A stretch of DNA of 64,000 bases, taken from NCBI RefSeq assembly GCF_031450785.1, contig NZ_JARTWB010000002.1, positions 1,426,001 to 1,490,000 of the forward strand. The letters are read 5' to 3'. This document shows positions 28,236 to 38,671 of this stretch, one piece after another. The notes under the pieces were generated by a model, which ran no database searches, had not been told where the DNA came from, and saw only the letters and a list, made by a program, of their open reading frames with translations. How positions within the stretch are numbered: position 1 is the first letter of the stretch; every line of letters begins with the position of its first letter. The DNA comes from Caballeronia sp. LZ062 (lineage in GTDB: Bacteria > Pseudomonadota > Gammaproteobacteria > Burkholderiales > Burkholderiaceae). The position numbers and the translations under genes were made by a program.

Positions 28236-28403
28236 GGCGGCGTGCGGGATGAACGAGCCCGCAGCTTAGCAGAAGCACGTCCGCTCACGGGTACGGGTCT
28301 TGCTCGACCCCAAGCGCCCCGACAAGAAGAACAAATCAGGCACTCATGCGCAGTCTGCCGATCAGTCAGCCAGCAGACGCCTGTAACCATCAAGGAGCAG
28401 ATC

Positions 28404-28913
28404 ATGAACCGACCGATGGAGTCATCTTCCGGTGGCGCGAACATCATCGGCAAGGGTGCCGCGACGGCTGCGGGCCCGGGCCCCGACGTCATGGCGGCAA
28501 GCACGCTGGATGGCAATTCGGTGCTGAGCAGCGACGGACACGACGTCGGCTCGCTCAAGGAAATCATGCTGGATGTGACGAGCGGCCGCGTGGCGTATGC
28601 GGTGTTGTCGAGCGGCGGGTTTCTCGGCATCGGCGACAAGCTGCTGGCCGTGCCGTGGAGCGCGCTGACGCTCGACACCGACAACCGGTGTTTTCGCCTC
28701 GCCGCGACGGCCGATCAGGTGCGCAATTCGCCGGGGTTCGGCAAGGACGCGTGGCCGTCCATGGCCGATCCCGTCTGGGCCACCTCGGTGCACCAGCACT
28801 ACGGCCGCGAGCCGTACTGGTCGAACGCCCCGGCGACGAGCGACGTCAGCGCGACCGGCGCGATTCCGCCCGGCGGCGTCGACGCCCCGGAAGCGGGCGG
28901 CGTAAAGCTGTAG
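28404..28913 (+). CDS. PRC-barrel domain protein
   Basis: A 169-residue protein with one PRC-barrel (about residues 35-110): STLDGNSVLSSDGHDVGSLKEIMLDVTSGRVAYAVLSSGGFLGIGDKLLAVPWSAL is the typical segment, starting at about residue 33. The tail is Gly/Pro/Ala-rich. The ATG follows AAGGAGCAGATC, a strong site. PRC-barrel proteins of this stand-alone kind are often stress-induced; binding partners are unknown. It is convergent with the next small gene. Confidence 0.9.
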   Translation: MNRPMESSSGGANIIGKGAATAAGPGPDVMAASTLDGNSVLSSDGHDVGSLKEIMLDVTSGRVAYAVLSSGGFLGIGDKLLAVPWSALTLDTDNRCFRLAATADQVRNSPGFGKDAWPSMADPVWATSVHQHYGREPYWSNAPATSDVSATGAIPPGGVDAPEAGGVKL

Positions 28914-28916
28914 CAA

Positions 28917-28937
28917 ACGGGCGCCGCACGCGCCCGT
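28917..28937. terminator. GC-rich hairpin between convergent genes
   Basis: ACGGGCGC pairs with GCGCCCGT around a 5-base loop directly after the PRC-barrel stop codon. There is no T tract, so termination is only possible, not certain. Confidence 0.4.
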
Positions 28938-28947
28938 GCAGCGGAGA

Positions 28948-29193
28948 TCAGTCGAGCGGGCGCTCGCCGAGCGGCACGTCGACGTCTTGTGCGTCGTCGC
29001 CCATGAGGACGCGAAGGACATCGGTCGCGAACTCTTCGACGGCGAAATGCCATTCGAGCGAGCCGACCGGAAAGTCGTTCGGACTGCACTTGCCCTGCGC
29101 GCGACGAATCGCGCCGACGGACAGGCTCAGCGCGCGTGCGTGCTGGAAGTGCGGATCATCCGAATCGAGAAACGGCAGTTGTTCTTTATCCAT
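28948..29193 (-). CDS. Small protein of unknown function
   Basis: An 81-residue acidic, soluble protein beginning MDKEQLPFLDSDDPHFQHAR and ending in a run of acidic residues and Pro (DDAQDVDVPLGERPLD). The start has AGAAGGGTGTC upstream, a good site. No membrane segment, cysteine pair or known motif is evident. Composition supports a real gene. Confidence 0.7.
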   Translation of the reverse strand: MDKEQLPFLDSDDPHFQHARALSLSVGAIRRAQGKCSPNDFPVGSLEWHFAVEEFATDVLRVLMGDDAQDVDVPLGERPLD

Positions 29194-29321
29194 GACACCC
29201 TTCTGGCCCCGGCCGCTGGTATATGACAACGATATCGGCCGGGACCGGACAATCTTTAGTACCGGCTATGTTAAAAATTTTGCCGCCCGCCCCAGCGGCA
29301 GGAGCGTGCGGAGAAACGTTG

Positions 29322-29558
29322 ATGCAGACCTATCGAAACGTCGCAGGAAATTCCGGCGTGTCGGCGTTCGAGATCCTGCGCGATGGCATTCGCGTGCGCT
29401 TCGCGGACGGGCGGACGTATCTCTACAACTATCGCCAATCCGGGCGCGCACACGTCGAGCAAATCAAACAGCGCGCCCGCGCCGGCCGCGGGCTCAGCAG
29501 CTACATTTCGCAGACTCGCGTCCCATACGCCGACAAGCAGGACCCGAGGGACGACTGA
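29322..29558 (+). CDS. KTSC-like domain small protein
   Basis: A 78-residue protein. NSGVSAFEILRDGIRVRFADGRTYLYNY followed by GLSSYISQ resembles the KTSC domain, which often has a Lys-Thr-Ser-Cys-like core in phage and bacterial small proteins; the assignment is by eye. The start ATG follows GGAGAAACGTTG, a good site. An in-frame extension to 29223 lacks such a site and is rejected. Confidence 0.75.
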   Translation: MQTYRNVAGNSGVSAFEILRDGIRVRFADGRTYLYNYRQSGRAHVEQIKQRARAGRGLSSYISQTRVPYADKQDPRDD

Positions 29559-29610
29559 CGAACGATCCGACGGCGCCAAGTCACCTCGGCATCCGCCCCG
29601 CCCTTCGTCC

Positions 29611-30348
29611 TCAACGCGCCGATGGCAGATGCGGCACGTTTTCGTTGCTGGTCGCGGTGAGCTGGTGCATTTGTCGTTGCAACTTGTTCAGTTGCGCCTG
29701 CGCGGCGACGCGACGCGACTCCAGTTGCGCGAGATCCTTGCGCACCTCCTGCCTGAGGGCCACTTCCTGGTCCTGCGCACTGCCGCGTTGCAGATCGACG
29801 CGGGACCGCTCCACCTGCGCCTCGGACTCGGCAATCAGCCGTGCGAACTGCTCGTTCTGCGCCTGCAAGTGCGCGCGCCGCAACTCGGCTTCGGCGAGCC
29901 GCGCCGCCTGCTCGACGAAATGGCGGAACGCGGGTTCTGCCGCATCGACATCACCTGCTTTCAGCACGCGCCATACCGCGTCTTCGTGGTAAAGCACGGC
30001 ATAGTAAGTGAGATCGCGCGGATAGAAAAGCAGGCTCGCACTATACGCGAAACTCTGAAAAGTACGGAAAACGGCGAGCGCGGATTGCTGGATCAGCCAC
30101 TCCACTTCCGCGATCTGCGCCGCCTGCAAAGCGTTTGCGGCGGATTGCGTCGACGCGCTCATTGGACGCAGCGGCGTGACGCGCGTCGCGGGCGCCGCAG
30201 TCGTGCGGGGCTCGGAATCCTCTGAGGATTCCTGCTCGTCGGGTTTGTTTTGGGCAGCGAAGCGAACCGGAGCATTCGCCTTCTGGCGGAGAAGAAACGA
30301 CGGCGCGTTTTCCAGCAATGTACCCCGTCTGCTCAGCAGGCTTTTCAC
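29611..30348 (-). CDS. DUF2968 coiled-coil protein
   Basis: A 245-residue protein. The middle part FRTFQSFAYSASLLFYPRDL and TYYAVLYHEDAVWRVLKAGD, followed by a long coiled coil (about 140-235, rich in Ala/Gln/Glu/Arg), matches the DUF2968 family of Burkholderiaceae. The N-terminus is basic and Pro/Thr-rich with no clear signal peptide, unlike several relatives that are secreted. The start is GTG with GGAGG six bases upstream. Function unknown; a periplasmic or envelope scaffold is possible. Confidence 0.82.
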   Translation of the reverse strand: MKSLLSRRGTLLENAPSFLLRQKANAPVRFAAQNKPDEQESSEDSEPRTTAAPATRVTPLRPMSASTQSAANALQAAQIAEVEWLIQQSALAVFRTFQSFAYSASLLFYPRDLTYYAVLYHEDAVWRVLKAGDVDAAEPAFRHFVEQAARLAEAELRRAHLQAQNEQFARLIAESEAQVERSRVDLQRGSAQDQEVALRQEVRKDLAQLESRRVAAQAQLNKLQRQMHQLTATSNENVPHLPSAR

Positions 30349-30617
30349 GATGCCTCCATATTGATTTACGGCTACGCCTGTTTCCGAAACGAGTCAGCGC
30401 CGCGTTATTCGCAATCGTTTTCTTGAATTCCCGCTTCGATTATTCTGCATGCCGAAGGAGCGGCTATCCGTATCGAGCGAAATTTCGGCTGACGAATTTG
30501 AGTATAGGCGAGCGATTTTTAGATGCAATCGCGGCGGTGAAGCGATCGAAACGCGCGGCGCGTCAAATGGGCGAATTCTGCTTCGCCGGGATCATTTGCT
30601 TCGCGCACCACAAATAT

Positions 30618-31199
30618 TTACATATGGCGATAGACCGCCTGTAAACCGCTCAGTCTTAGATGGGCGAGTTGCGCGGAACGGGCTTTCGACATCAGCGCTA
30701 CCATCCTCATGATTCGAATACCCTGAATGCCGCACGGAATGCCGGGTGTATCGGCGAGCCGCGTTTCGAGGTTTCGCATCCGTCCATAAAGGTCGACGAT
30801 GGGCTCGCCGGGCGTCAGGCGCACGCTCGTGTAGACCGCCTCGCCGTTCGGGAGCGCCGGCGTCAGCAGCCGCTCCGGACCTGCTTGCCCGTCGACGGAC
30901 GAATCGGCGAGAATCTCGGGCGCTTCGAAATGTAAGCGCCCTTCATTGCGATCCAGAAAATATTCATATACGGCTTCCAGATGCGCGGCAGAAGTTTGTT
31001 CGACGCGACGCGCCGTTGCCGCACAGCGATGCAGCTTCCAGTTTTCTCGCTGACTGACGGACGCAATCAGATCGGCAATGCCCGATCTCAGTTCTGCTTG
31101 GCGTTTCTCGATGAGTGCATCGAGCATTTTCGCTTCGTCGCTATTGCGATTCGGCAGGCTCTCGCTCCATGCCAATAAATCGTTCAGTGTGATCGACAT
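30618..31199 (-). CDS. Hypothetical protein
   Basis: A 193-residue soluble protein beginning MSITLNDLLAWSESLPNRNS, start preceded by GGAG. The first half looks helical (MLDALIEKRQAELRSGIADLI) and the second contains PGEPIVDLYGRMRNLETRLAD. No family is recognised. Its GC content and that of its flanks (30349-31414) are lower than the average of the window, and it is flanked by 215-270-base gaps without other genes, hinting at acquired or fast-evolving DNA. Confidence 0.7.
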   Translation of the reverse strand: MSITLNDLLAWSESLPNRNSDEAKMLDALIEKRQAELRSGIADLIASVSQRENWKLHRCAATARRVEQTSAAHLEAVYEYFLDRNEGRLHFEAPEILADSSVDGQAGPERLLTPALPNGEAVYTSVRLTPGEPIVDLYGRMRNLETRLADTPGIPCGIQGIRIMRMVALMSKARSAQLAHLRLSGLQAVYRHM

Positions 31200-31414
31200 G
31201 AAACACTCCGTTGCATTGGGCCCATTGAATCGAATCCGGGCGGCTCAAGTTCGTTTGGAGCGCGAATTGTAATGAATCGGCAACCGATTCGGTGCGCGCG
31301 TATTTATCGTAGTCTGTTTTGAGACACAAGCGGCATTTCGTCTGGAGAGCACGGCATAGCCGATGCTACATCGTGTGCAGCGGCGCAACTCGCGCCCGAT
31401 ACCAGGAGACAGCC

Positions 31415-31690
31415 ATGAAAGCGACCGCAGCGATTGCAGGCGCCGTTCTCGCGCTTGCCAGCACCGCCCCTTTCGCGCAGGAAATGACGCGCGATCAGAT
31501 GAATCAACGCCCGCAGACGCAGGAACAAAGCGCGTCGCCCGGTGGCTCGAACGATGCCTCGCAGGGCGGCGCACCGTCGGGAACGTCCGGCAGCGGCACG
31601 CTGATGCAAAAGCGCGAGCAAGGCATGTCGCCGGATACGTCGCAAGCGCCGGCGCATGGTTCCAAGTCGACCGGAACGATGAAGCAGTAA
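31415..31690 (+). CDS. Small secreted hydrophilic protein
   Basis: A 91-residue protein with a clear signal peptide (MKATAAIAGAVLALASTAPF, cleavage after AQ or FAQ) followed by a disordered Gln/Ser/Gly/Thr-rich chain without cysteines. The start has CAGGAGACAGCC upstream, a strong site. Such low-complexity periplasmic proteins are common in Burkholderiaceae and have no assigned role. Confidence 0.75.
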   Translation: MKATAAIAGAVLALASTAPFAQEMTRDQMNQRPQTQEQSASPGGSNDASQGGAPSGTSGSGTLMQKREQGMSPDTSQAPAHGSKSTGTMKQ

Positions 31691-31893
31691 GTTGGCGCCT
31701 GACGAGGCCGCGATGCCGTGCCGGGTGGAGGTCCGGCGCGGCATCGCGCGTCTCGCAATCAAAGCCGAATCTCTGACACATCGACGGAAAACGTAAAGGA
31801 TCGTTGCCGACGGCGCGAATAGGAAAAGTCCTGCTGCATTTTGTTGGGCCACCCGATTAAATGCCGCATTGTCCTATTCACCGAGGCTCATCC

Positions 31894-32268
31894 ATGAAAG
31901 ACCTGCACATTTCCGTCGACGCAAACGGCCGCGCAACGATGTCGCATTCCATGCACATCAAAGAGCATTGCCTGAACCGCGCGCGCCTGTTGACGTCGCT
32001 CGTCAACATCGTGGCCGCGCCTGGCGGCTTCGAACATTTCTCGTCGTATCCCGAGTCCATGCGCCGCGACATTCTCAGCCTTCTGCACTCGGTCGCCGAG
32101 GAACAAATTCCGCTGATTTCAGCGCTGGAAGAGCACACCGCGCGGGCGTCGTACGATCGCGGCGTGCAGGCCGCGCGCGAATTCCTCGTGCAGGAACAGG
32201 CGGCCAATTCGGCGCTGCATTTCGACGCCGAAACGCCCCAGCCGGAACAATTGGTCATCGCGCACTGA
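31894..32268 (+). CDS. Hypothetical protein
   Basis: A 124-residue soluble protein, mainly helical, beginning MKDLHISVDANGRATMSHSM, with GAGG upstream of the ATG. The His-rich start and the GGFEHFSSYPESMRRDILSLL region are distinctive but not recognised. The longer in-frame reading begins 11 codons earlier without a ribosome binding site. No membrane segment is seen. Confidence 0.7.
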   Translation: MKDLHISVDANGRATMSHSMHIKEHCLNRARLLTSLVNIVAAPGGFEHFSSYPESMRRDILSLLHSVAEEQIPLISALEEHTARASYDRGVQAAREFLVQEQAANSALHFDAETPQPEQLVIAH

Positions 32269-32393
32269 GCGACGCTCTCGTCCCTTGCATCGGTAAGGCG
32301 CGACGCCGCAGTGGCGAGGCGCGTGAGACGTTCACAGCCTCGCCGCCTGACCTTTGCATCTCGCGCTCAAGAACTCAAGACAAGAAGAATCTC

Positions 32394-32699
32394 ATGCTCG
32401 TAAGAATGGCCCGCTTTGCAATTCCGCTCTCCTTCGCGTTCCTGACGCTGACCACGCCCGCCTTCGCAAAGTACACCGAAGAATGGCTTGGGGGCGGGAA
32501 TGTCACGCGCGCGCAGACGATTCCGCACGCAAGCGAAAAGGCGAACGCGGTGGCGAGCCCCACGGTCACGCATGCGCCTCCGCAGCCGAGACATGAGTCG
32601 CTGAGCAACTCCCCGTTCGACAAGGACCCGATTGCCGCTTTCGCCGACGATCCGATCGCCCAATTCGCACGTCGTCAGCCCAAGCGGAACCGTCTCTGA
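32394..32699 (+). CDS. Small secreted protein of unknown function
   Basis: A 101-residue protein with signal peptide MLVRMARFAIPLSFAFLTLT and cleavage near AFA-KY. The mature chain is polar with the pattern FDKDPIAAFADDPIAQFARR at the end. The ribosome binding site (AAGAAG) is weak and translation could start at the Met four codons later. It follows the previous hypothetical gene by 125 bases on the same strand. Confidence 0.65.
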   Translation: MLVRMARFAIPLSFAFLTLTTPAFAKYTEEWLGGGNVTRAQTIPHASEKANAVASPTVTHAPPQPRHESLSNSPFDKDPIAAFADDPIAQFARRQPKRNRL

Positions 32700-32928
32700 T
32701 CTTTCGCCGAAGCGCGCTGCGATAAGAAAACGCGAATCGTCCGATTCCTCGAAGCGCCGCACCGGGCTATTCTGACGCCCTGTCGCAGGAGGCGGTTCGC
32801 AATCACTTCGCCCTGCCATGTGCGCGCTGTATCGCGCATTATCAGAGGCGCGGTTCTGCGGATACGCGCTCCTCTTGCGACGCCCTCTTTCGCGCCGCCG
32901 TCTCTTCACACCCTTGCGCGCAAATGAA

Positions 32929-32968
32929 AAAGCCCGCGACCAGCAATGACATGCTGGTCGCGGGCTTT
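32929..32968 (-). terminator. Strong terminator after the DUF3597 gene
   Basis: AAAGCCCGCGACCAGCA (32929-32945) and TGCTGGTCGCGGGCTTT (32952-32968) form a perfect 17-base stem; on the minus strand it is followed by TTTCATTTG. It lies 18 bases beyond the DUF3597 stop codon and may also act on the plus strand. Confidence 0.85.
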
Positions 32969-32986
32969 GCGTTCGTACAGAGACGC

Positions 32987-33379
32987 TTAGCCGATCAGAT
33001 CGCCGGGCAGCTTGCCGCCGTTTGCGGCGAGTGCCTGCATCAGTTGCTTGTGCAACCAGATGTTCATCGACGCCGAGTCGTTCATGTCGCCGCCGTACTT
33101 GAGTTCCGTGGCGAGTTGCTTGCGGTGTTCGAGACTGCTGTCCACACCGAGCAGCTTCATCATGTCGACAATGGAGACGCGCCAGTTCAGTTGCTGGCTG
33201 CTTTCGCTCGCCAGTTGGTCCATTACGGCGGTCACGTCAATGTCGGACAGCGGCGCGGGTGCGGCCGCAGCCACGTCTACCGCAGCGGCCGGTGCCGGGT
33301 CCGGCTCGGCGACCGGTGCCGGCTCGGCGGGTTTAGCCTTGTGGAAGATCTTGCCCACGATGTCACCGAAGATGCTCAT
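32987..33379 (-). CDS. DUF3597 domain protein
   Basis: A 130-residue protein. It begins MSIFGDIVGKIFHKAKP, has an Ala/Pro-rich linker (about 18-45), then the DUF3597 domain DVTAVMDQLASESSQQLNWR, SIVDMMKLLGVDSSLEHRKQ and NDSASMNIWLHKQLMQALAANGG, with conserved Trp and the closing Gly-Gly-Lys-Leu-Pro. The domain superficially resembles LysM-associated modules. Function unknown; common as a monocistronic gene in Burkholderiaceae. Confidence 0.9.
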   Translation of the reverse strand: MSIFGDIVGKIFHKAKPAEPAPVAEPDPAPAAAVDVAAAAPAPLSDIDVTAVMDQLASESSQQLNWRVSIVDMMKLLGVDSSLEHRKQLATELKYGGDMNDSASMNIWLHKQLMQALAANGGKLPGDLIG

Positions 33380-33679
33380 ACTTCTGTCCTTTTGAGTTGA
33401 CTACGGAAGGTGCAGGCTCGCCGATCTGGTCAGCGACAGAAGCGGCGATAAGCCGCCGGACTTTAACGCCAAGTCGGCCGGGGATCGGTCGCATCGGACA
33501 AAACGAGGCGGATTTCGATGAATATTTGCAGTGGTGGTTAGGAGTCCGGTGCCTCGCGGGGTAGACTGTCGCTTCTGGCAGACGTGGCCGTCGCGCGTTG
33601 GCGACTAAGGCCGAGGCAACGCGTCGATGAGCACATGAGCGTGGCCGCGCCGCTCGCTGGAATGATGAACCAAAACAAA
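33380..33679. other. Intergenic region, nothing clear
   Basis: This 300-base stretch is upstream of the DUF3597 gene and downstream of tRNA-Ser. I see no gene of good composition. The AT-richer part around 33495-33540 is a plausible promoter area for the DUF3597 gene. Confidence 0.4.
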
Positions 33680-33712
33680 AATCCCGCAAGCCGGCGGCGG
33701 CTTTGCGGGATT
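33680..33712 (-). terminator. Terminator of tRNA-Ser
   Basis: AATCCCGCAAGCC (33680-33692) pairs with GGCTTTGCGGGATT (33699-33712) with one bulged base; the minus strand continues with TTTTTGTTTTGG. It follows the tRNA by 13 bases. Confidence 0.85.
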
Positions 33713-33725
33713 CTGAGGATGGTTC

Positions 33726-33815
33726 TGGCGGAGAGAGGGGGATTCGAACCCCCGATAGGTTTTACCCTATACACGCTTTCCAGGCGTGCGACTTAAACCA
33801 CTCATCCATCTCTCC
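33726..33815 (-). tRNA. tRNA-Ser (GGA)
   Basis: A 90-base class II tRNA with a long variable arm, anticodon GGA in the loop CTGGAAA, acceptor GGAGAGA paired with TCTCTCC, T arm GGGGGTTCGAATCCCCC, and an encoded CCA end. Confidence 0.96.
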
Positions 33816-33858
33816 GGAAGACAGCGATTATACCAAGTTCCCGCCGCCCGCCTAGTCC

Positions 33859-35883
33859 CTACGGGTGACGAATGTAGTCGACGAGTGCGCGCGTGTAATC
33901 GTCCGGCTTGCGATCGAGAAGGCTGACCGCGATCGCAACCACGAATCCCGCCGGGACGCCGAATACGCCAGAACTGATCGGCTCGATGCCGAACCACCGC
34001 CGCCCGTCGAAGCCCGTGAGATGCGTGAAGAACGGATACGTCGACACGATGTAGTACACGCACACGATCAGCCCCGCGATCATTCCCGCCACGACGCCCC
34101 GCTGCGTCGTGCGCTTCCAGAACACGCCGAGCACCAGCGCCGGAAAGAGGCTCGACGCCGCGAGCGAAAACGCCGCACCCACCAGAAAGAGAATGTTGCC
34201 CGCATTGAGCGACGCCACATATGACGCGAGCAGCGCAACGCCGAGCAGCAGTATTTTCGAAATCGTGACGCGGCGCTGGCTCGTCGCGCGGCGATCCACC
34301 ATGCAGTAGTAGACGTCGTGCGACAACGCGTTCGCGATGGTCAGCAAGAGACCATCGGCCGTCGAAAGCGCCGCGGCCAGCGCGCCCGCCGCAATCAGCC
34401 CGGAAATCACGTACGGCAAACCCGCGATCTCCGGCGCCGCGAGCACCACCATGTCCGGCTGCATCTGAATGCCGGCCCAGCGCACGACGCCATCGCCGTT
34501 GATATCGCCGATTCGGATCAGATACGGCTCGATGTGCCGCCATTGCGTCACCCACTGCGGCAGCTCGGAAAAGCGATGCCCGACGATCCCCGTCAGAATC
34601 TCATGCTTGATCAGCACCGCGAGCACCGGCACCGTCAGATAGAACAGCGCGACGAAGAAGAGCGTCCAGCCGACGGACCGCCGCGCCGAGGCCACCGAGG
34701 TCGTCGTGTTATAGCGCGTGAGAATGTGCGGCAGGCTCGCCGTCCCGATCGACAAACAAAGAATCAGCGAGAGAAAGTTCAGCCGATGCGCGCCCGCGTT
34801 TCCAGCCTCCGCGACGTCGGGCGCTAACGCGTCGGTCATCGGCACGGGGGCGGCGACGCGCTCGCTCAACGCATCGCGTTCGCGTGACCATCTCGCCTGC
34901 GCATCGGCGGGATCGCGTGGGAACGACGCGAGTTCGCGCTCGCGTTCGCTGATCTCGCGTAGCGGCCCGTTATGCCGCCGCAAATCGGCGATTTCGGCAA
35001 CCAGACGCGCGTGTTCATCGAAGAACGACTGCGGCAGCGCATCGATGCGTTGCTGCGCGCGCCCCGCCTGCCGCGCGAGATCGGCGCGGGCGCGCGCTTC
35101 GTCGGGCGAGACGGCGAGCGCCCGTTCGAGCGTCTCCACACGCTGCATCACGCGGCCATAGTTGAACTGCGGGAACCAGCCGAGCCCTTCACGATGGGCG
35201 ATCATCGACACCGGAATCAGCATCGCGCTGATCAGGATGATGTACTGCGCAACCTGCGTCCACGTCACCGCGCGCATGCCGCCGAGAAACGAGCACACGA
35301 GGATGCCCGCGAGCCCGCAGAAGATGCCGATTGAAAACTCGATGCCGATGAAGCGCGAAGCAATCAGCCCGATGCCCTGAATCTGCGCGACCAGATAGAC
35401 GAACGAGCACAGAATCGCCGCGACGGCGGCGAGTCCGCGCACGAGGTTGCTCGAGAAGCGCGTGCCGAGAAAATCCGGAATGGTGTAGCGCGCGAGCTTG
35501 CGCACATAAGGCGCGAGCAGAAACGCGACGAGGCAATAGCCGCCGGTCCAGCCCATCATGTAAGCAAGGCCGTCGTAGCCGCTCGCGTAGATGGACCCCG
35601 CGAGTCCGATGAACGACGCCGCCGACAGCCAGTCCGCCGCCGTCGCCATGCCGTTGAATGCGGACGGCACGCGCCGCCCGGCCACGTAATATTCGACGAG
35701 ATCCGACGTGCGCGAAAGCAGCCCGATCACCGCATAGACCGCAATCGGCACGAACAGGAACACGTAGCCGACCCACATGCCCGCGCCGGCCGTGCGCTCG
35801 ATGCGCTCCATCACGAAGATGAAGAGCAGGAAGCCGAGCGTATAGAGCGCGTAGGTGACGATCAGCCGATTGGTGAGCTTCAT
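33859..35883 (-). CDS. Sodium/solute symporter, VC_2705 type (acetate permease-like)
   Basis: A 674-residue SSSF-family transporter with about 13 helices. AGRRVPSAFNGMATAADWLSAASFIGLAG and YTIPDFLGTRF are family signatures. Between helices 6 and 7 lies a roughly 130-residue soluble insert (about 235-365) rich in Arg/Ala/Glu, predicted coiled coil, a known feature of the VC_2705 subfamily rather than of ActP. It follows the DUF4212 gene with ATGA overlap and the acs gene, so acetate or another short monocarboxylate is the probable substrate. Confidence 0.92.
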   Translation of the reverse strand: MKLTNRLIVTYALYTLGFLLFIFVMERIERTAGAGMWVGYVFLFVPIAVYAVIGLLSRTSDLVEYYVAGRRVPSAFNGMATAADWLSAASFIGLAGSIYASGYDGLAYMMGWTGGYCLVAFLLAPYVRKLARYTIPDFLGTRFSSNLVRGLAAVAAILCSFVYLVAQIQGIGLIASRFIGIEFSIGIFCGLAGILVCSFLGGMRAVTWTQVAQYIILISAMLIPVSMIAHREGLGWFPQFNYGRVMQRVETLERALAVSPDEARARADLARQAGRAQQRIDALPQSFFDEHARLVAEIADLRRHNGPLREISERERELASFPRDPADAQARWSRERDALSERVAAPVPMTDALAPDVAEAGNAGAHRLNFLSLILCLSIGTASLPHILTRYNTTTSVASARRSVGWTLFFVALFYLTVPVLAVLIKHEILTGIVGHRFSELPQWVTQWRHIEPYLIRIGDINGDGVVRWAGIQMQPDMVVLAAPEIAGLPYVISGLIAAGALAAALSTADGLLLTIANALSHDVYYCMVDRRATSQRRVTISKILLLGVALLASYVASLNAGNILFLVGAAFSLAASSLFPALVLGVFWKRTTQRGVVAGMIAGLIVCVYYIVSTYPFFTHLTGFDGRRWFGIEPISSGVFGVPAGFVVAIAVSLLDRKPDDYTRALVDYIRHP

Positions 35884-36224
35884 CGTTGGCCGTCGTCACT
35901 CGCTTGGGCGTCTCCGACGGCGCGCACGAGCCGCGCATCGGCGATCTGCATCAACACGATATAGACGGCGATCAGCGTCACATAGACGAGAATCGCGCCC
36001 TGCGCGCCGAAGAAGAAAGGCAGCGGAAAGCCGGCGATGCGCACGTGCTGCAGGCGCTCCGCGAAGAGCGGCACGCCGAACGAGACCACGAACCCGACCG
36101 CTAGCAGCACCGCGATCAGCGCGACATTGAAGCGCCAGTACGCGCGATGCGCACGCGCCGCTGCCGCCGAGACGCGCGGCGGCGAGGCAAGCGTGGAAGC
36201 AGGTGGATCGGCAGGCGTGACCAT
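35880..36224 (-). CDS. DUF4212 small subunit of the sodium/solute symporter
   Basis: A 114-residue membrane protein with two helices (about 36-57 and 73-98). AHRAYWRFNVALIAVLLAVGFVVSFGVPLFAERL contains the family signature starting near residue 25, and FPLPFFFGAQGAILVYVTLI follows. It is the partner of VC_2705 symporters, analogous to YjcH for ActP. The ATG at 36224 is chosen over an in-frame TTG five codons earlier; the ribosome binding site is poor for both. The stop overlaps the symporter start. Confidence 0.9.
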   Translation of the reverse strand: MVTPADPPASTLASPPRVSAAAARAHRAYWRFNVALIAVLLAVGFVVSFGVPLFAERLQHVRIAGFPLPFFFGAQGAILVYVTLIAVYIVLMQIADARLVRAVGDAQASDDGQR

Positions 36225-36304
36225 GCGGTTATGTACCAAAACCGCGTGGCATCGGCAATCGGGATCGACCGCCGCTTATCGGGCGGCGGTCGCTTAGAAC
36301 AGCT

Positions 36305-38287
<1,983 letters not shown>

Positions 38288-38671
38288 CGACAACCCCCTC
38301 CGATGGTGATTCTAAAAGCCGGCGGCGCACTCGACGCTTGAGGCGGGCACGCCGCATGTTGTTGAGGTTCGAAAGCGTCACGCGCACGGGCGTTCTCGCC
38401 GAACCCTGTCTCCTGTCGACCGGCTCCGCCGTCTGGCGGATTGCCGGCCGCTTGCAACCTTGCCAGCGCGCTTCGTTTGCGAAACGCGCTTGCCGACTCA
38501 TTGCAGCCTGCATGAAGATCAAGATAGGCCGCGCAACTTACCCGCTTCTTACGCGACCGCGTGCTGCGGCACGGGGTATACACGGAGTCTGCGCGGCTTC
38601 TACAATGCGTCCCCACAATCCTAACTGAACTCGCCGCGCGCTTGTCATGCGCTCGCCGCCGAAATCACAGC
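38288..38671. other. Divergent intergenic region of acs
   Basis: A 384-base gap between acs and the DMT transporter gene. It contains the palindrome at 38465-38490, 178 bases before acs, and presumably both promoters. No gene of good composition is visible. Confidence 0.45.
38465..38490. repeat. Palindrome in the acs/DMT divergent region
   Basis: AGCGCGCTTCG (38465-38475) and CGAAACGCGCT (38480-38490) form an 11-base inverted repeat with one mismatch around TTTG. It has no T tract and sits in a divergent promoter region, so an operator or a structured leader are both possible. Confidence 0.5.
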
